In this document: piece by piece, positions 1-6,448 of the stretch
How positions within the stretch are numbered: position 1 is the stretch's first letter
Layout: the number at the start of each line of letters is the position of its first letter
From: Desulfobacterales bacterium
GTDB taxonomy: Bacteria > Desulfobacterota > Syntrophobacteria > B119-G9
Reading direction: 5' to 3'
NCBI GenBank assembly: GCA_026992215.1
Contig: JALXAI010000229.1
Span: 1-6,448, forward strand
Length of the DNA: 6,448 nucleotides
The notes under the pieces: generated by a model
Told to the model about the DNA's origin: nothing
Database searches by the model: none
What the model saw: only the letters and a program-made list of their open reading frames with translations
Translations under genes and position numbers: made by a program

Positions 1-69
1 AGAATCAAGCGCAAGAAAGCCATAAAGCGAATCCAGCGAAGGCAGAGGCGACTCCTTGGAGAAGCTTAA
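1..69 (+). CDS. Possible 3' end of an unidentified gene (partial)
   Basis: Frame 1 is open from the window edge and encodes a very basic tail of 22 residues, ending KRIQRRQRRLLGEA, before a TAA at 67-69. A rho-independent terminator begins 35 bases after this stop, which is the expected spacing for a gene end. The tail is rich in Lys and Arg, but it is too short to assign to a family and I do not recognise it. Frame 3 is also open, to a TAA at 110-112, but that stop falls inside the terminator loop, so frame 1 is the better choice. The sequence left of the window would settle both the frame and the identity. Confidence 0.4.
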   Translation, partial: RIKRKKAIKRIQRRQRRLLGEA

Positions 70-89
70 AAGAGGATTTGCAAATGGGC

Positions 90-128
90 AAAAAAACGTG
101 TCTGGAGCCTTAACGGCTCCTTTTTTTT
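90..128 (-). terminator. Probable reverse-direction terminator of the EF-G gene
   Basis: Read leftward, the same hairpin lies 20 bases after the EF-G stop codon. It is preceded by an A-tract (complement of 121-128) and followed, after a 7-base gap, by a seven-T tract (complement of 90-96). The A-tract and T-tract could extend the stem, so the element can plausibly act in both directions. The gap between stem and T-tract makes leftward termination less certain than rightward. Confidence 0.55.
104..128 (+). terminator. Rho-independent terminator for the upstream rightward gene
   Basis: A perfect 6-bp GC-rich stem, GGAGCC (104-109) and GGCTCC (115-120), encloses a 5-base loop (TTAAC). It is followed directly by eight T residues (121-128). 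This is a textbook intrinsic terminator on the plus strand. It ends 12 bases before the stop codon of the convergent EF-G gene. Confidence 0.9.
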
Positions 129-140
129 ACTTTGTGCACC

Positions 141-2186
141 CTATTTCCCGTTCGCGGTGTCGTAATGGGAGAACTGCATGGTGAAAGTTGCCCGTCCCTG
201 GCTGGCAGAGCGTAACGATGTTGAATAACCAAACATCTTGGAAAGCGGAACACTTGCTCTCACAACCTGAATCGATTTCTTCGCTGTAATCTCTTCAACT
301 TTACCCTGCCTCGAGTTAAGATCCCCGATTATGTCTCCGAGGAATTCATCAGGCACGATAACTTCCACGCTCATAATCGGTTCAAGCAACACCGGTTCCC
401 CGAGTTCACAGGCCTTTTGAACCGCCATGGATGCAGCCACCTGGAATGCCAGCTCACTGGGCTGCCCTTCCCGTGATTCGGCTTCGAGAAGCGTGGCAAG
501 AACATCCACCACAGGGTATCCCATGGAGCCTCCCGTGTGAAAAGCATCCATCACCGCTTTCTCTATGGCATCGATGAATTCCTGCGGGATCTCTTCGGGT
601 TCAACCAGGCTTTCGAAGCCAACACCCTCTCCCCTTGGAAGCGGTTCGAGCCTGATCCTGACCCTCCCGTAATTAACCGAGCCACCGATTTCTTTTTCAA
701 AGACCTGTTCCACTTCCACCGGTTTCTGAATGGTTTCACGATAAACCACCTGGGGTTTTCCCACATTGACATTTACATTAAAATCCCTGATCAGACGGTT
801 TACGATTATTTCCAGATGAAGCTCCCCCATCCCACTGATGATTGTCTGCCCTGTTTCCTCGTCCTCCCTGTATGAAAAGGTCGGATCCTCTTCGGCCAGT
901 TTTCTCAACGATTCATCGATTTTTTCCTGGTCATTCCTGGTCTTCGGTTCAATGGCCACTGAAATAACCGGCTTGTAGAATTCCATGGGCTCAAGGATAA
1001 TGGGTTTTTCCGGGTCACAGAGAGTATCGCCGGTGGTAGTTTTTTTCAGCCCCAGCGTCGCTACGATGTTTCCCGCCACCGCCTTGGTTATCCGCTCCCT
1101 TTTGTTGGCATGCATCTGGAATATCCGGGCAAGCTTTTCATTTATTTGCTTGTTTGCGTTGTAGACCACTTTGCCGGTTTCAAGAACGCCGGAGTAGATC
1201 CGGAGATAAGTGAGTTTACGGCCTTTATCCATGAATATTTTAAAAGCGAGCGCCGCAAGAGGTTCTCGTTCGCTTGCTTCCCTTGTTTCCATCTTGCCTG
1301 TTTTGGGATTTAGCCCCGAGATTGCCTCCACGTCCAGGGGACTCGGAAGATACCTCGTAATGGCGTCCAGAAGAGGCTGAATCCCCTTGTTCCTGAGAGC
1401 TGCTCCGCACAGCACCGGTACTCCTTTCAAATCGAGGGTCAAAGCCCTTATGGCAGGGTACATGTCAGAAGTTTCGAGATCGCCGTTTTCAAGATATTTT
1501 TCCATTAAGTTGTCATCCAGTTCGCAAAGCGATTCTATCAGCTGCTCCCGGTGCTGCAAGGCATCTTCTTCCATTTCCGCCGGAACATCGTTAACCTCGT
1601 AATGAGCCCCCAGGGACTCATCATCCCACGTAACCAGTTTCATCGTCACAAGGTCGATTACACCCCTGAAATCACTCTCGCTACCCACGGGTATCTGCAG
1701 CGGCAACGGATTAGCTCCCAGCTTGGTCCTGATCTGTTCAACTACTCCAAAGAAATCTGCACCCACTCGATCCATCTTGTTAACAAACGCTATCTTGGGA
1801 ACCCGGTACTTATCCGCCTGGTGCCACACGGTTTCCGATTGAGGCTCCACTCCTCCCACCGCACAGAACACCCCTATTGCTCCGTCCAGTACCCTCAGAG
1901 CCCTTTCCACCTCGATGGTAAAGTCAACATGTCCCGGAGTGTCTATGATGTGTATTTCATGTCCCTTCCACATGCACGTGGTAACAGCCGAGGTTATGGT
2001 AATTCCTCGTTCCTGTTCCTGTTCCATCCAGTCCATGACCGCGGTACCATCATGGACTTCTCCCATCTTGTACGACCTTCCGGTATAGTAGAGTATACGC
2101 TCGGTAACCGTAGTTTTGCCCGCGTCAATATGAGCTATTATTCCGATATTTCGAACTTTTTCCAGGTACTTTTTTCCGGATTTCAT
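141..2186 (-). CDS. fusA: Elongation factor G (divergent, spdEFG-like second-type EF-G)
   Basis: This is a ribosomal translocase/recycling GTPase, cytoplasmic, complete at 681 residues (family about 690). All GTPase motifs are present: G1 AHIDAGKTT (18-26), G2 RGITIT (60-65), G3 DTPGH (82-86), G4 NKMD (136-139) and G5 CGAALRN (260-266). The G' region, domain II (about 305-400), domain III with SGMGELHLE (451-459), domain IV (about 480-600) and domain V ending SLRSASQGR (657-665) all follow in order. The ATG at 2186 is chosen over a TTG at 2210 because AGGAAG (2192-2197) sits 5 bases upstream of it, while the TTG has no Shine-Dalgarno sequence and the eight extra residues are not family-like. 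Two features depart from standard EF-G. Domain II reads FMDKGRKLTYLR (318-329) where standard EF-G has DPFVG-LTFFR, one residue longer. The domain IV tip histidine (E. coli H583) aligns with R572. From memory these fit the spdEFG branch of deltaproteobacteria and spirochaetes. It is not in a str operon. Whether it acts in translocation or in recycling cannot be told here. Confidence 0.95.
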   Translation of the reverse strand: MKSGKKYLEKVRNIGIIAHIDAGKTTVTERILYYTGRSYKMGEVHDGTAVMDWMEQEQERGITITSAVTTCMWKGHEIHIIDTPGHVDFTIEVERALRVLDGAIGVFCAVGGVEPQSETVWHQADKYRVPKIAFVNKMDRVGADFFGVVEQIRTKLGANPLPLQIPVGSESDFRGVIDLVTMKLVTWDDESLGAHYEVNDVPAEMEEDALQHREQLIESLCELDDNLMEKYLENGDLETSDMYPAIRALTLDLKGVPVLCGAALRNKGIQPLLDAITRYLPSPLDVEAISGLNPKTGKMETREASEREPLAALAFKIFMDKGRKLTYLRIYSGVLETGKVVYNANKQINEKLARIFQMHANKRERITKAVAGNIVATLGLKKTTTGDTLCDPEKPIILEPMEFYKPVISVAIEPKTRNDQEKIDESLRKLAEEDPTFSYREDEETGQTIISGMGELHLEIIVNRLIRDFNVNVNVGKPQVVYRETIQKPVEVEQVFEKEIGGSVNYGRVRIRLEPLPRGEGVGFESLVEPEEIPQEFIDAIEKAVMDAFHTGGSMGYPVVDVLATLLEAESREGQPSELAFQVAASMAVQKACELGEPVLLEPIMSVEVIVPDEFLGDIIGDLNSRQGKVEEITAKKSIQVVRASVPLSKMFGYSTSLRSASQGRATFTMQFSHYDTANGK

Positions 2187-2191
2187 ATGAG

Positions 2192-2197
2192 CTTCCT
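2192..2197 (-). promoter_or_regulatory. Ribosome binding site that fixes the EF-G start
   Basis: AGGAAG lies on the minus strand 5 bases before the ATG whose first base is 2186. The alternative in-frame TTG at 2210 lacks any purine-rich motif upstream, so the shorter protein is preferred. Confidence 0.75.
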
Positions 2198-2223
2198 GAC
2201 CACACCTCAAACCGTGATTTTTA

Positions 2224-2236
2224 TCTGGCGTCCAGA
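2224..2236 (-). other. Small hairpin in the EF-G leader
   Basis: TCTGG (2224-2228) and CCAGA (2232-2236) form a 5-bp inverted repeat around a 3-base loop. It lies in the predicted 5' untranslated region, well before the ribosome binding site. No T-tract follows closely on the minus strand, so it does not look like a terminator. It may be a chance structure or a minor leader stem. Confidence 0.25.
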
Positions 2237-2255
2237 CGTTTTCAAATGCCCGTAC

Positions 2256-2284
2256 AATTTAGGGGATTTAAGATGGGGTGTCAA
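2256..2284 (-). promoter_or_regulatory. Sigma70-type promoter for the EF-G gene
   Basis: On the minus strand a perfect -35 TTGACA (2279-2284) is followed by a 17-base spacer and a -10 TAAATT (2256-2261, 4 of 6 consensus). Transcription would start near 2249 and leave a leader of about 60 bases before the ATG. The promoter lies just after the antiporter stop codon. This implies that the EF-G gene is not solely dependent on read-through from the antiporter gene. Confidence 0.75.
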
Positions 2285-2300
2285 GGAATACAAGCCACAG

Positions 2301-3860
2301 CTAGCTTTCATCCATGAGGTCGAGTTCGGAGTCAATGTTTTTCATAACCTCGGTCATCGTTTCCGAAGATATGAGGCCTTTCGAGAAGGCATCCTTGAGA
2401 GCGTCTTTCTGCTTGAACAACAGGTGTCTTCTCAGGGACCTCAACTGCTCCTTCAATATTTCTTCATTCTCGATATGAAACGTTTCAAGCTCCTTTTCCG
2501 ACCTGTTAAGGGTTTCCTCGTACTCTTTTTTCAGCTTTTCGTATAAAGAAGCGGGGATTGTGCCCGTTTGATGGAGTTTTCTCAAGTCTTCCAGGGCCGC
2601 CTTTACGGCCAGCATAGATCCCTTAAGTTCTTCGTATTTCTTTAATTCTTCACTCTTTCTGACCAGGCCGAGCTTTTTGGCCAGGCCGGAGATGGTAAAA
2701 CCCTGTATAAAAAGGCTGAAGAAAACCACTCCGAAAGTCATGTGGAGAAAAAGCTCTCGATGAGGAAAGCTGGCGGGCAGACCCAGTACAAGTACCATGG
2801 AAAGTGATCCCCTGAGGCCTCCCCAGAAAAGAACCGCGCCCCATCGGTACGATATCTTTTCCCCAAGCCACCTGGCCAGAGGCATAAAAGCGGCAAAGAG
2901 GGTTCCACGAGCGACAACCACGGAGAGCCACGCTATCAGTGCCGGTATCGCGTGCAGCATTAGGGAATTGATCCTCAGCTCAATTCCTATCAGAATAAAT
3001 ATTATGGAATTGGCTACAAACGCGAGGTATTCCCAGAAAGTGTTTACCGCAACCCTGGTGGTGGGCGACATTCCTATCTTGGTGCCGAAATTACCCGTCA
3101 TCATTCCGGCCGCCACCACTGCTATAACACCCGAAACGTGAAAATGTTCCGCAACGATATAACTCCCGTAAGCCAGGATCGTGGTGAGAGTGATTTCTAT
3201 CAGATGATCGTCCACCTGTGCTGTTATCAGGGAAAAGACGAAACCAAGCACCAGCCCGACAACAAGCCCGCCGAATACAACCTTGAAAAACAGGACAAGG
3301 GCAAGACCCGGGGAAATATTTTGCCCTTTTACTGCCATAAGAATTATCCCGAAAAGTACAACCGCCGTGCCGTCGTTTAACAGGCTCTCGCCTTCCATGA
3401 TAAGAGCCAGCTTTCTGCTTACGCCCATTTTTTTGAAAACAGCCAGTACCGATATAGGATCAGTAGCGGCTGTTACCGCTCCGAACAACAGGGCGTAAAT
3501 AAAGGGAAGGTTCGGATCCCCTAGCAGGGTTCGAGAGGAGTAAACAAGTGCTCCGGTGATCACTGATGCCAGCATCACTCCCGGCACTGCAAAAAGTATA
3601 ATGGTTTTCGCATTTTTCAAAAAATCTTTCAGCTCAACGTGGAACGCTGCTTCGTAAAGAAGTACCGGCAGGAAGATCAAAAACAGCAGGTCAGGGGTAA
3701 GGTGTATGGACGAGACTATGTTGAAAAATCCCAGAGCGAGTCCTGTTGCGACAAGCGCGATAGTATACGGGAAACGGAAGCGCCTGGCGAACATGGCAAC
3801 TATCATTGCAATAAGAAGAAGACCCAGGAATTCCGTTTCCACGAGCAAATGTCCGTTCAT
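2301..3860 (-). CDS. CPA1 family Na+(K+)/H+ antiporter, NhaP type
   Basis: This is an inner-membrane monovalent cation:proton antiporter for pH and sodium homeostasis; the cation preference cannot be read from sequence. It has 519 residues: a hydrophobic core of about 12-13 membrane segments (residues 8 to about 393) and a soluble, charged, mostly helical tail (about 396-519). Hallmarks of the CPA1 ion site are visible: ATDPIS with T133, D134 and P135; EGESLLND with E156 and the N162-D163 pair typical of electroneutral exchangers; an intramembrane arginine in VVARG (R319); and GGLRGSL (347-353, R350). The tail is rich in Glu, Lys and Leu with coiled-coil character, and it lacks the RCK/TrkA fold or cyclic-nucleotide motifs found in some relatives. 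The start ATG has AGGGA about 9 bases upstream. It is transcribed away from the HyuB gene. The stop is 114 bases before the EF-G ATG, with no terminator recognised between them, so read-through is possible. Confidence 0.93.
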   Translation of the reverse strand: MNGHLLVETEFLGLLLIAMIVAMFARRFRFPYTIALVATGLALGFFNIVSSIHLTPDLLFLIFLPVLLYEAAFHVELKDFLKNAKTIILFAVPGVMLASVITGALVYSSRTLLGDPNLPFIYALLFGAVTAATDPISVLAVFKKMGVSRKLALIMEGESLLNDGTAVVLFGIILMAVKGQNISPGLALVLFFKVVFGGLVVGLVLGFVFSLITAQVDDHLIEITLTTILAYGSYIVAEHFHVSGVIAVVAAGMMTGNFGTKIGMSPTTRVAVNTFWEYLAFVANSIIFILIGIELRINSLMLHAIPALIAWLSVVVARGTLFAAFMPLARWLGEKISYRWGAVLFWGGLRGSLSMVLVLGLPASFPHRELFLHMTFGVVFFSLFIQGFTISGLAKKLGLVRKSEELKKYEELKGSMLAVKAALEDLRKLHQTGTIPASLYEKLKKEYEETLNRSEKELETFHIENEEILKEQLRSLRRHLLFKQKDALKDAFSKGLISSETMTEVMKNIDSELDLMDES

Positions 3861-3905
3861 TCTCTGTTTTCCCTGTGCGAATGGGTATAACGGTTGACTC
3901 TTACT

Positions 3906-3934
3906 TTGAATTATTACATATTTTTTAATATATT
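3906..3934 (+). promoter_or_regulatory. Probable promoter of the HyuB-sensor unit
   Basis: On the plus strand, -35 TTGAAT (3906-3911, 4 of 6 consensus) and -10 TATATT (3929-3934, 5 of 6) are separated by 17 bases. The start would be near 3941, giving a leader of about 44 bases. An alternative is TTGACT (3894-3899) with a weaker CATATT at 17-base spacing. The region is strongly AT-rich. Confidence 0.55.
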
Positions 3935-3954
3935 GAACATAGTATTTTTATCAA
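3927..3954 (-). promoter_or_regulatory. Probable promoter of the antiporter gene
   Basis: On the minus strand, -35 TTGATA (3949-3954, 5 of 6 consensus) and -10 TATATT (3927-3932, 5 of 6) are separated by 16 bases. A start near 3920 would give a leader of about 60 bases. A second possible -10, TTATAC, lies nearer the gene but has no good -35. The -10 box overlaps that of the rightward promoter. Confidence 0.6.
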
Positions 3955-3971
3955 AACACATGTTGAAGCCT

Positions 3972-3978
3972 GGGGGGA
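3972..3978 (+). promoter_or_regulatory. Ribosome binding site deciding the GTG start of the HyuB gene
   Basis: GGGGGGA lies 6 bases before GTG 3985-3987. An ATG at 3978 is in another frame, and the HyuB frame is closed by a TGA at 3964-3966, so the GTG is the only reasonable start. Confidence 0.65.
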
Positions 3979-3984
3979 TGGCCT

Positions 3985-5595
3985 GTGACTTTCAATCCGA
4001 TTTTACTTGAAGTCTTCAAGAACAAGTTTTCGTCCATTGCCGAGGAAATGGGCGTCACGTTGATCAGAACCTCGTTTTCTCCAAACATCAAGGAAAGGAA
4101 AGATTGTTCCTGTGCCATTTTCGACCGAAACGGCAACATGGTAGAACAGGCAGCTCATATCCCTGTTCACCTGGGCTCCATGCAATTGTCCGTGAAAGCC
4201 GCCATTGACGCGCACGACATGAACGACGGAGATATGGTTATACTCAATGACCCGTACAGGGGTGGAACCCACCTGCCGGATATTACGGTGGTTGCCCCTG
4301 TTTATTGCAACACCCCAGAGCCTGTTTTCTATGTTGCCAACAGAGCTCACCATTCCGATGTCGGCGGTATGAGCCCCGGATCAATGCCTCTGTCCACATC
4401 GATATTCCAGGAAGGAATAATAATTCCGCCCCTGAAACTGGTGGAAAAAGGAAAAATAGACAGGAAACTTATGGATTTCTTCCTCAGCAATGTTCGTATA
4501 CGGGATGAACGGGAAGGTGATTTTGAGGCCCAGATAATGGCAAATATTACCGGCATTAATCGGCTTCGTGAGCTCCTTGATAATTACGGACGGCAAACGG
4601 TTCTGCTGTACGGAGATGAGCTCCAGAACTATTCCGAGAGGATAGTACGTACCATCTTCCGCGATATACCCGACGGGGAATACTCGTTTGTTGATTACCT
4701 CGACGATGACGGTGTACACGACCACCCGATTAAGATTGAGGCCATAGTAATCGTGGATGGAGACACCATGAGCGTTGACTTTTCCGGTAGCGATCCCCAG
4801 GTTGACGGCTCGGTAAACGCTGTCTACGCTATCACTCTTTCCTGCGTCCTTTACGTGATAAGGAGCCTCGCGGAAACTGACATCCCCACCAACGCCGGTT
4901 GCCTGAGACCGATAACCGTTATCACCAGAAAGGGCTCGGTGGTGGATGCCGAATATCCGGCGGCCGTGGCAGCCGGAAATGTGGAGACGTCCCAGAGAAT
5001 CGTGGATGTACTGCTTGGAGCATTATCAAAGGCGATGGAGGGGAAAATACCTGCCGCCAGCCAGGGTACAATGAACAACATTACGATCGGGGGCATTGAC
5101 GAAAGAACCGGACGTCACTTTTCGTACTACGAAACGATTGGTGGAGGAATGGGGGCATCCAGTGGCCAGAACGGAGCAAGCGCCGTTCATTCCCATATGA
5201 CCAATACCATGAATACCCCCGTGGAAGCCCTGGAATACACCTACCCCTTCCTGATAACCGAGTATAAAATCAGGAAAAATTCGGGTGGCAATGGACAATA
5301 CAAAGGTGGCGACGGCATAATCCGCCGGATAAAGCTTCTCAGTGATGCATTTGTTACCGTTTTGTCGGAGCGCAGAAAGTTCTGCCCCTATCCTCTTGAA
5401 GGCGGCCAACCCGGAAAGAAAGGTCAAAACATTGTTGTCTCGCAAGGCGAAAAGCAGGTAATGCCGGGCAAGTTTAGCCGCTATATGAAAAAAGGCGACG
5501 AGCTCATAATCGAAACCCCCGGAGGCGGAGGTTGGGGCAAGGGTTCCGGGTCAACCGATGGAGACAGGGGAAATGAAGGACAGAGTATGGGCTGA
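3985..5595 (+). CDS. Hydantoinase B/oxoprolinase family protein (HyuB-like)
   Basis: This is a member of the HyuB family, which includes the B subunit of ATP-dependent N-methylhydantoinase, the C-terminal half of 5-oxoprolinase and the alpha subunit of acetone/acetophenone carboxylases. These enzymes work with a HyuA-type ATPase that phosphorylates the substrate. The protein has 536 residues (family about 520-590 for stand-alone HyuB), no signal peptide and no membrane segment, so it is probably cytoplasmic. Family blocks occur in order: NDPYRGGTHLPD (88-99), ANRAHHSDVGG (118-128), GNVETSQRIVD (331-341), YYETIGGGMG (381-390), NTMNTPVEALE (407-417), RKNSGGNGQYKGGDG (430-444), and the usual C-terminal glycine cluster PGGGGWG (512-518). 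D89, H95, D99, H122, H123 and D125 are candidate metal ligands, by inference. After the glycine cluster comes an 18-residue hydrophilic tail, partly encoded in the overlap with the next gene. The start is GTG. No hyuA lies next to it: upstream is a divergent antiporter and downstream a membrane sensor. The substrate cannot be predicted. Confidence 0.9.
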   Translation: MTFNPILLEVFKNKFSSIAEEMGVTLIRTSFSPNIKERKDCSCAIFDRNGNMVEQAAHIPVHLGSMQLSVKAAIDAHDMNDGDMVILNDPYRGGTHLPDITVVAPVYCNTPEPVFYVANRAHHSDVGGMSPGSMPLSTSIFQEGIIIPPLKLVEKGKIDRKLMDFFLSNVRIRDEREGDFEAQIMANITGINRLRELLDNYGRQTVLLYGDELQNYSERIVRTIFRDIPDGEYSFVDYLDDDGVHDHPIKIEAIVIVDGDTMSVDFSGSDPQVDGSVNAVYAITLSCVLYVIRSLAETDIPTNAGCLRPITVITRKGSVVDAEYPAAVAAGNVETSQRIVDVLLGALSKAMEGKIPAASQGTMNNITIGGIDERTGRHFSYYETIGGGMGASSGQNGASAVHSHMTNTMNTPVEALEYTYPFLITEYKIRKNSGGNGQYKGGDGIIRRIKLLSDAFVTVLSERRKFCPYPLEGGQPGKKGQNIVVSQGEKQVMPGKFSRYMKKGDELIIETPGGGGWGKGSGSTDGDRGNEGQSMG

Positions 5596-6448
5596 ACAGG
5601 TCAGGCAGCTCTACGTACAGGCACAGGTGGGAATAGTTGCAACCCTTATCTGTTCACTGGCTCTGGCCTTCATTCTCCAGGATGTAATAGACAGGAGAAC
5701 TGTTGCAACATGGCTCGCGGTAACCTTCGTGGTGGCGTTTATCAGGTACATCCTTATAACGAGCTACAGGGTTTCCAGTACTAAAGTCAAAGAAGCCAGG
5801 CGCTGGTTTAAGCTTTTTTTCGCCAGTGTTTTTATGTCCGGCCTGATATGGGGAAGTACCGGCATTTTCCTGTTTCCGGAGAACAGTATACCTCACCAGG
5901 TCTTCATTGCCTTTGTCCTCGGAGGCTTGATAGCGGGGGCTGCAGGCGTGTTTTCTTCCTCCTTGCACGTATTCTTTGCTTTTAGCATCCCCACTATTAT
6001 CCCTTTAACACTTCGCTTCTTTGCCCTCGGAGACGTAATTCACATCACCATGGGGATAATGGACTGCGTTTTCCTGGTGCTCGTATTCGCCATTGCAAGG
6101 AAGATGCAAACTACTCAAGTAGCACTCTTGAAATTAAACGAGGAATTTTCCGACCTTGTCAAGGCAAGAACAGCACAGCTTGAAAGAGCAAATGCCAAGC
6201 TAAAAAAGGAAATTGCAGAAAGAAAAAAAGTTGAGGAAGCCCTTAAGGAGTCCGAAGAAAAATACCGTCTTCTTGTGGAAAACGCCATAGACACAATTTT
6301 TATCGTCCAGGACGGATACATCAAGTTCCATAATAAGAGAACGGAAAAGTTGATGGGCTACAGCAGCGAAGAAATGGCCAGTATTCCTTTCATTGACCAT
6401 ATTCATCCGGAAGATAGGGACATGGTTCTGGATCGCTATTTCATGAGG
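5573..6448 (+). CDS. Multi-pass membrane sensor protein with PAS domain (5' part)
   Basis: The frame is open from ATG 5573 to the window edge and gives 292 residues with the C-terminus missing. Residues 1-18 are charged and cytoplasmic. About six hydrophobic segments follow (near 20-36, 44-64, 80-101, 109-127, 129-150 and 155-177). Then comes a charged coiled-coil signalling helix (about 183-230, with QLERANAKLKKEIAERKKVE) and the start of a PAS domain (about 228 onward, SEEKYRLLVENAIDTIFIV, later IHPEDRDMV). This is the layout of membrane sensors whose outputs are histidine kinases or GGDEF/EAL enzymes; the output domain is outside the window, so the class is unknown. The membrane part looks like an integral sensory domain of the MASE kind, but I cannot name the family. 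The start overlaps the end of the HyuB gene by 23 bases, with GGAG (5560-5563) nine bases upstream, which implies co-transcription and coupled translation. Confidence 0.85.
   Translation, partial: MKDRVWAEQVRQLYVQAQVGIVATLICSLALAFILQDVIDRRTVATWLAVTFVVAFIRYILITSYRVSSTKVKEARRWFKLFFASVFMSGLIWGSTGIFLFPENSIPHQVFIAFVLGGLIAGAAGVFSSSLHVFFAFSIPTIIPLTLRFFALGDVIHITMGIMDCVFLVLVFAIARKMQTTQVALLKLNEEFSDLVKARTAQLERANAKLKKEIAERKKVEEALKESEEKYRLLVENAIDTIFIVQDGYIKFHNKRTEKLMGYSSEEMASIPFIDHIHPEDRDMVLDRYFMR

Noticed and set aside
2187..2210. N-terminal extension of EF-G from a TTG at 2210
   Set aside because: No Shine-Dalgarno sequence precedes the TTG, the extra residues do not resemble EF-G N-termini, and AGGAAG is ideally placed for the internal ATG.
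1551..2546. Long rightward open frame of 331 codons antisense to the EF-G start and the antiporter end
   Set aside because: It spans two well-supported minus-strand genes and their promoter, its product shows no family motif, and no ribosome binding site was evident. It is a by-product of codon bias on the other strand.
3951..3967. Partial palindrome TCAAAACACATGTTGA as a possible operator
   Set aside because: Only the outer four bases and some inner positions match, which is too weak to claim a binding site. The left part is already accounted for by the -35 of the leftward promoter.
5026..5445. Minus-strand open frame of 139 codons inside the HyuB gene
   Set aside because: The HyuB frame contains the conserved family motifs across this whole span, so the reverse frame is a shadow.
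5654..5968. Minus-strand open frame of 104 codons in the sensor gene
   Set aside because: The plus-strand frame encodes regular membrane segments, a coiled coil and a PAS domain through this region. The reverse frame has no recognisable features.

Overview
The window is a piece of a bacterial chromosome with roughly balanced base composition. It is densely coding, with no gene-free stretch longer than about 125 bases. It holds the possible tail of one gene, three complete genes and the 5' part of a fifth. Nothing recognisable as phage, insertion sequence, CRISPR, tRNA or rRNA was seen. The host cannot be named from this alone. The translocase-type GTPase resembles, from memory, the EF-G branch reported from deltaproteobacteria, spirochaetes and planctomycetes. 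Together with a HyuB-family enzyme and a PAS sensor, this suggests an environmental, metabolically versatile bacterium, possibly of the deltaproteobacterial/Desulfobacterota type; this is inference.

Layout. Bases 1-69 may be the end of a rightward gene, followed by a strong hairpin terminator (104-128). This terminator sits between that gene and the convergent leftward EF-G gene (141-2186, minus). The EF-G gene has its own near-consensus sigma70-type promoter (2256-2284) and lies downstream of a leftward CPA1/NhaP-type cation:proton antiporter gene (2301-3860, minus). An AT-rich 124-bp divergent intergenic region (3861-3984) appears to carry back-to-back promoters whose -10 boxes overlap in one 8-bp palindrome. 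To the right is a rightward unit: a HyuB-family (N-methylhydantoinase B/oxoprolinase/acetone-carboxylase-alpha-like) gene (3985-5595). A polytopic membrane sensor protein with a PAS domain overlaps its end by 23 bases (5573 to beyond the window edge).

How the genes may relate. The antiporter and EF-G share a strand, and read-through from the first to the second is possible, but the EF-G promoter suggests separate control; this EF-G is not in a str operon (rpsL-rpsG-fusA-tuf). The HyuB gene lacks the adjacent HyuA ATPase subunit that normally accompanies it and is instead translationally coupled to a membrane PAS sensor. That pairing is the most unusual gene arrangement here. No clearly new multi-gene system is evident; the notable points are the divergent EF-G, the HyuA-less HyuB coupled to a sensor, and the symmetrical divergent promoter.
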